64,000 nt of DNA from positions 29,153,370-29,217,369 of the forward strand of contig NC_049904.1 of assembly GCF_001411555.2 (NCBI RefSeq), written 5' to 3'. The notes under the pieces were generated by a model. That model ran no database searches and had not been told where the DNA came from. It was given only the letters and a program-made list of their open reading frames with translations. Positions 60,090 to 64,000 of this stretch are shown piece after piece. Within the stretch, counting starts at the first letter, position 1, and every line of letters begins with the position of its first letter. Position numbers and translations under genes: made by a program. Source of the stretch: Juglans regia. Taxonomy: Eukaryota; Streptophyta; Magnoliopsida; Fagales; Juglandaceae.

Positions 60090-62932
60090 ATGACAGAAGG
60101 ATCATCAGATATCTATGATAATGAAGAAAGTAGTAGTGACAGGAGTGAGGAACAGGCCGCCGAAAATGCCTCTGTAGTGTCTTCACAAAGGTGCTCGTCT
60201 TTTGACTTAAATGAAGAAGCCTGTAGTACTATGGCTCAGGTTGCTGGACTCAGCAATATTGAGGATGACCATGTGAAAAGAATAGATGGGAATTCAGGTA
60301 ATAACGACATCTCCGGTACTGATGATCAAGGAAAGGAAAGGACGAGTACTAGAGTCAGGCAATATGTTAGATCGAAAATGCCTCGGCTTCGGTGGACTCC
60401 TGAGCTCCATCTCTCTTTTGTTCATGCCGTTGAAAGGCTCGGTGGACAAGAGAGTGAGTTTCAACCATGCATATATATACTTGTCAAAGAAATAAAAAAG
60501 AAAGAGAACTTCAATGATAGATATTTACCCAATGATCGGCCTGGATTAATGGTGCAGGAGCAACTCCCAAATCAGTTCTTCAGCTCATGAGCGTGAGAGG
60601 ACTCAGTATAGCCCACGTAAAGAGTCATTTACAGGTACTACTGCAGATGGGATCGTTTTGCATGATTATATCTGTTATAACCTTAAAAAGCTGATTAATC
60701 ATCAGTTTGAAGCTTTTCTAGAATTAACCAATCATAAAGCCCAACTTTACCTAGCAAGAGTCCACCACTAATAAGGTTAGTCACGTGATATTGGAGTTTG
60801 TAAAACCCTAGCCCCACGTTAGAAATATGAATAACTTGCTTATACTTAGTTTCAATGTTGAGATGAGATAATATCAGAAATTTATATATAATAGTATTAA
60901 AATAGTTTGTAAATAGTAGTAAAATAATTTCAATTAAGATATTTTATGAGATTTTGAGAAATGAGAGAGAAAAATTACTTGTACAAAAATATTATAAAAT
61001 TAAATTAATATTATTAAAATATATTTTTTAATATTACTTTTATTTTGAGATTTAAAAAAATTGAATTATTTTTTATGTTTTGTTTAGAAGTTTGAGAAAG
61101 TTGTAATAATTAGATAATGAAAAAATTAAGATTTGAAGTTAAAAATATATTTGTGTTTTAAGTAGTGTTTGAATATTGAGATGAAATGAAATCAACTCAA
61201 CATCCAAACAAGGTCTTAAAGTGATTAGGTTATAAAGATAATCATGAGTGTTAAGACTTACTAAATGAAACTCGATCGAGTCATGAGCGACTACTTTTTT
61301 TATATTGTCACTACAATATTATCTCTTTTTTATTTTCTTTTGCTAGTTTGATACTTTCATTCATTTTTTAATCGTATATTTCAGATGTACAGAAGTAAGA
61401 AGCTCGATGAGGCTGGACAAGGTAATAAAGTTTTATGATATTTCGCTAGCTTATATATGATATATATTAATTAATATCACATATATATAGTTGTAATGAT
61501 ATGGCTGGGAAATTAAACAAAGATAACTGATTTAAAGAAGTTCCTATAGGAGGCTCGGAGTAATGACTAAAAAATTAATAATTCAGAATATTAAAAAAAG
61601 TTTTACATGAAAACCTTCTAGCTTTGAGGTTTTTGCATGTTCTTGTTATGAAGTTGTCATGTTTTGTCTCGGCCATGATGGAACCGAATTAAGATAGAAA
61701 CTTAAGCATTTTTCTTTTAACCCGTGATTTCGTCCCTTTTTTGACAGTACTGGGTAAAACGTACAGCCCATTGCAAGGAAGAAATCATATGCAAGGCATT
61801 GATCTTCACCAAACGACCAGTACTACTACTCATCAGCACTTCAGAATGGAGAATGGTGGGATAGTTCTAGCTAGGCATTCTGATCATCATGATCAGTATA
61901 ATGTTGGTCATAGTCTTTTGCACTCACCCCTCTCCCAACTATCTTTAGATCATATGATCAAAGCTAGCTTCCAAAGGTAACTGCTATTATATATATATAT
62001 ATATATAATATGATTATAAAGTGAAGAAGTTGGCCAAGAAAGGTGAAAGAATTTCATTAAAATAAAATAAAATTTCGAGATTGTTAGTGGCATGTGAAAT
62101 AGAATAATGCTATGTACAAATCTTAGGTGTACAAGACTCGTGCAAGTCTTTTTTGAAAAAGTGTCTGTGCAAGACTTGTATATGTAAGGCTTGTACATGT
62201 CATTATTCCTTTAATAAGAAACACGAAGTTGTTTCATGTTCGTGATTCCCTGATCTCTCTCATTATAGGTTGCAGCAGTGTCCAGCTACTAATCAGCATG
62301 ACATGAGAAGGGCAAGTTACCTATTAAGCAAAGATATTGGAGGAGAAAAGGATTTCAACAGCAGCTCAACAGCCTTCGAAGCTCAAGGCAATTCAACATC
62401 TTCAAACCAAACTCATGCAATGGATAAAGACATCCGAATTGGACCCATGAGACCTAGCCGATTTCTTGAGAAAAAGAGATATTGGCCTCCATCATTCGAA
62501 ACGATTAGCAGTCAATGGAAAGTAAAAAGAACTAATAACAATATTACGTGGGATAATATTGTTGTCGCCAATACAAACGGTAGGCAGCTCCTATCAAGTT
62601 CAGAAGATCATCTTGCGAGAAACTCCAATAGCTTTAAACCCGAGTTTGAGCCCCCGTTTCGGCTTGAGGTAACTTTTTAATTCGATAAATAGCCGTTTAG
62701 AGGATGTTATTAAGCATATAATAAAAATAAATTAAATCTATTTCTTCTTCTTCCTAGCTTTTATTTTACTCATTCCTTTTTCAAAATGCAGCTGAATGAA
62801 ACGAAAATGTTGAAGGACAACGCATGGTTTCCTGATTTGCAACTAAGACTTAGCCAAAGAGTTGTGAACGAGGACGAGAAGACTCACGGCACAGGAACAC
62901 ATGAAATTAGCACTATGCTTTCTCTTTCTTAG
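60090..62932 (+). CDS. GARP/G2-like MYB-type transcription factor with EAR-like motif
   Basis: Six exons join to 1248 nt (415 aa): 60090-60453, 60558-60634, 61385-61421, 61748-61976, 62269-62668, 62792-62932. The N-terminus is acidic and serine-rich (NEESSSDRSEEQ). The GARP DNA-binding domain is at about residues 97-153: PRLRWTPELHLSFVHAVERL, GGQERATPKSVLQLMSV, SIAHVKSHLQMYRSKK. The C-terminus has LQLRL at 385-389, an LxLxL EAR-type repression motif. This resembles the Arabidopsis At2g40260/At2g38300 group; DNA binding in the nucleus is well supported, targets are not. All junctions are GT-AG and in phase. Start ATG 60090 is the first in-frame ATG, but the frame is open upstream to an acceptor near 60022, so the true N-terminus may be longer. 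Intron 2 contains a MITE. Confidence 0.88.
60845..61218. mobile_element. MITE in intron 2 of the GARP gene
   Basis: Left TTAGTTTCAATGTTGAGATG and right AACTCAACATCCAAACAAGG are degenerate inverted partners. The interior has GAATTTGAGAAAGTTGTAAT-like blocks. Same family as 35026-35396. Confidence 0.6.
62103..62208. repeat. Short fold-back MITE in intron 4 of the GARP gene
   Basis: AATAATGCTATGTACAA and TTGTACATGTCATTATT form near-perfect ends, with several CAAGACTTG/CAAGTCTT units inside. The 106-bp sequence can fold into a hairpin. Confidence 0.7.
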
Positions 62933-63254
62933 CTTATTATATATTAATTTGTTGCCAAACTCATACAGATTACATACACAAAAATATGACGTAACACAAC
63001 GTCAAGGCCAAATTGAGAGCAAGTGCTAAGAATTTGACTATATCTGTAAATAAATAAAAAATAGCACCATCAAAGTGAGATCGTTCTAAGTGTTTGGCGC
63101 CCTTATTGAAGCCAAGGATGAAGATAAGAAAAAGACAAACAAGATTGTTGAGAAATGATGTTCAAATTCCGATATAATGTGATAGTGTCTATATATATAT
63201 ATATATATAAATATATAAAGTATCGTCGTCCTTCTTACCAGAGCTGAATTGGAT
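62933..63254. other. 3' flank of the GARP gene
   Basis: AT-rich with an (AT)n run at about 63190-63208. Nothing else recognised. Confidence 0.5.
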
Positions 63255-64000
63255 GTGTGGGAGAAAAGAGAAGAGGAAAGGTTTTCTCCAAGATTATTGT
63301 AAGCAGATTATCTAGTTTGCTCCCTCGATTGATCTCCTCTGAGCAAGGAGCGTTTATTCTTGGGTGTAGTATTTTTGAGAACATCTCGCTTGCTCAAGAA
63401 ATGGTGCATTCCATAAATAAAAGGGTCCAAGGTGGGAATGTCACGATAAAGATTGATATGGCAAAAGCATATGACAGGGTGCATTGAGAGTTTCTTTTAG
63501 TGGTGCTTGAGAGTTTTGGTTTTTCACGACAGTTCTATAAATTGGTAGAGGAGTGTGTGAAGTCACCTTGGTACTCTGTTATGATGAATGAGACATATAA
63601 GGATTTTTTCAAGGCAAGTAGGAGCGATCCCCTTTGCTTTATTTGTTTATTTTGATGGAAGAGGTCTTGTCTTGTCAATTAAGAAAACAATTTGAGGAGG
63701 GATGCATCGAAAGGTTCTATCATCCACGGGGAGTGCCGTTAATTTCGCATTTACTTTATGCGGATGATGTTTTGGTTTTTATTAATGGTGAAAAAAGATC
63801 TTTGAGACGACTGACACCTTACTCACTTATAAGCGGTGGTCTGGACAGATAGTTAATAAAGAAAAATCTCATGCACTTTTCCATTCTTGTCGAATCAGTA
63901 TAGCACGAAGAAGGGGATTGGCAAGGGTCTCAGGTTTTGTAGAAGGGCAGTTTCCGGTGTGTTATTTGGGAGGTCCCCTTGTGTCTGAGAGGCTTAAGGC
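63255..64000 (+). pseudogene. LINE reverse-transcriptase remnant, cut by the window edge
   Basis: Reads KIIVSRLSSLLPRLISSEQ, GAFILGCSIFENISLAQEMV, VTIKIDMAKAYDRVH, then a stop where Trp is expected (TGA at 63485-63487). After a frame change it continues SHLLYADDVLVFINGEK, and near the edge has FPVCYLGGPLVSERLK. The YADD catalytic motif is kept, but stops and frameshifts make it inactive. The rest lies beyond 64000. Confidence 0.85.

Noticed and set aside
60454..60590. Extension of the GARP exon past 60453 to a stop at 60590
   Set aside because: It reads through a GTGAGT donor into intron 1; using the donor joins the conserved GARP domain exactly.

Overview
The window is plant nuclear DNA from a woody eudicot. 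Genes are widely spaced, AT-rich and intron-containing with GT-AG splice sites, separated by nested LTR retrotransposons, LINE remnants, CACTA ends and many small MITE-like elements. Several MITEs carry GAGATGAG/CTCATCTC and AACTCAAC blocks of a type I associate with walnut and hickory relatives (Fagales). That placement is inference from repeat style, not a proven identification.

Four protein genes can be reconstructed. (1) An intact intronless DOG1-domain gene at 12101-12868 (+). (2) A 13-exon LRR receptor-like pseudokinase of the MRH1/MALE DISCOVERER type at 16468-21824 (-), 723 aa. (3) A five-exon plant cysteine oxidase of the PCO4/PCO5 type at 43832-48612 (+), 244 aa. (4) A six-exon GARP/G2-like MYB-type factor with a C-terminal LxLxL motif at 60090-62932 (+), 415 aa. 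A second DOG1-like gene (5364-9021) is a pseudogene. It carries an in-frame stop and is split by a 2.9-kb solo LTR whose 5-bp target duplication restores the reading frame when the element is removed. The neighbouring DOG1-like and MRH1-like genes match the adjacent Arabidopsis loci At4g18640 (MRH1) and At4g18650 (DOG1-like 4), so this looks like conserved microsynteny.

Layout. 1-5363: no gene; a CACTA terminus with TTTGCGGCGA subterminal repeats, a perfect 36-bp palindrome and small MITEs. 5364-12868: DOG1-like pseudogene, spacer with MITEs, intact DOG1-like gene with an RY (CATGCATG) promoter motif. 12869-16467: spacer. 16468-23554: receptor-like gene and its upstream region. 23555-33744: an LTR retrotransposon on the minus strand with no visible gag/pol. 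It carries fragments resembling HSP70/BiP, an SR-type RRM and probably NUP88, and is itself interrupted by a 6.7-kb Copia element (25446-32136). The Copia leader contains 11 spaced copies of the palindrome AAACGACATGTCGTTT. 35667-42482: a LINE on the minus strand broken by at least three later insertions. 42483-48612: cysteine oxidase gene, whose third intron holds a LINE that in turn holds a Mutator-type MITE with a perfect 9-bp duplication. 50128-52612: a short element with about 400-bp direct repeats around a GC-rich repetitive core. 54761-55184: a clean solo LTR. 55190-62932: long upstream region and the GARP gene. 63255-64000: a LINE reverse-transcriptase remnant running off the right edge.

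The host genes do not form one pathway: dormancy/ABA-type regulator, cell-surface receptor-like protein, oxygen-sensing N-degron enzyme and transcription factor. The most unusual content is the gene-fragment-carrying LTR element and the palindromic leader array inside the Copia element nested in it.
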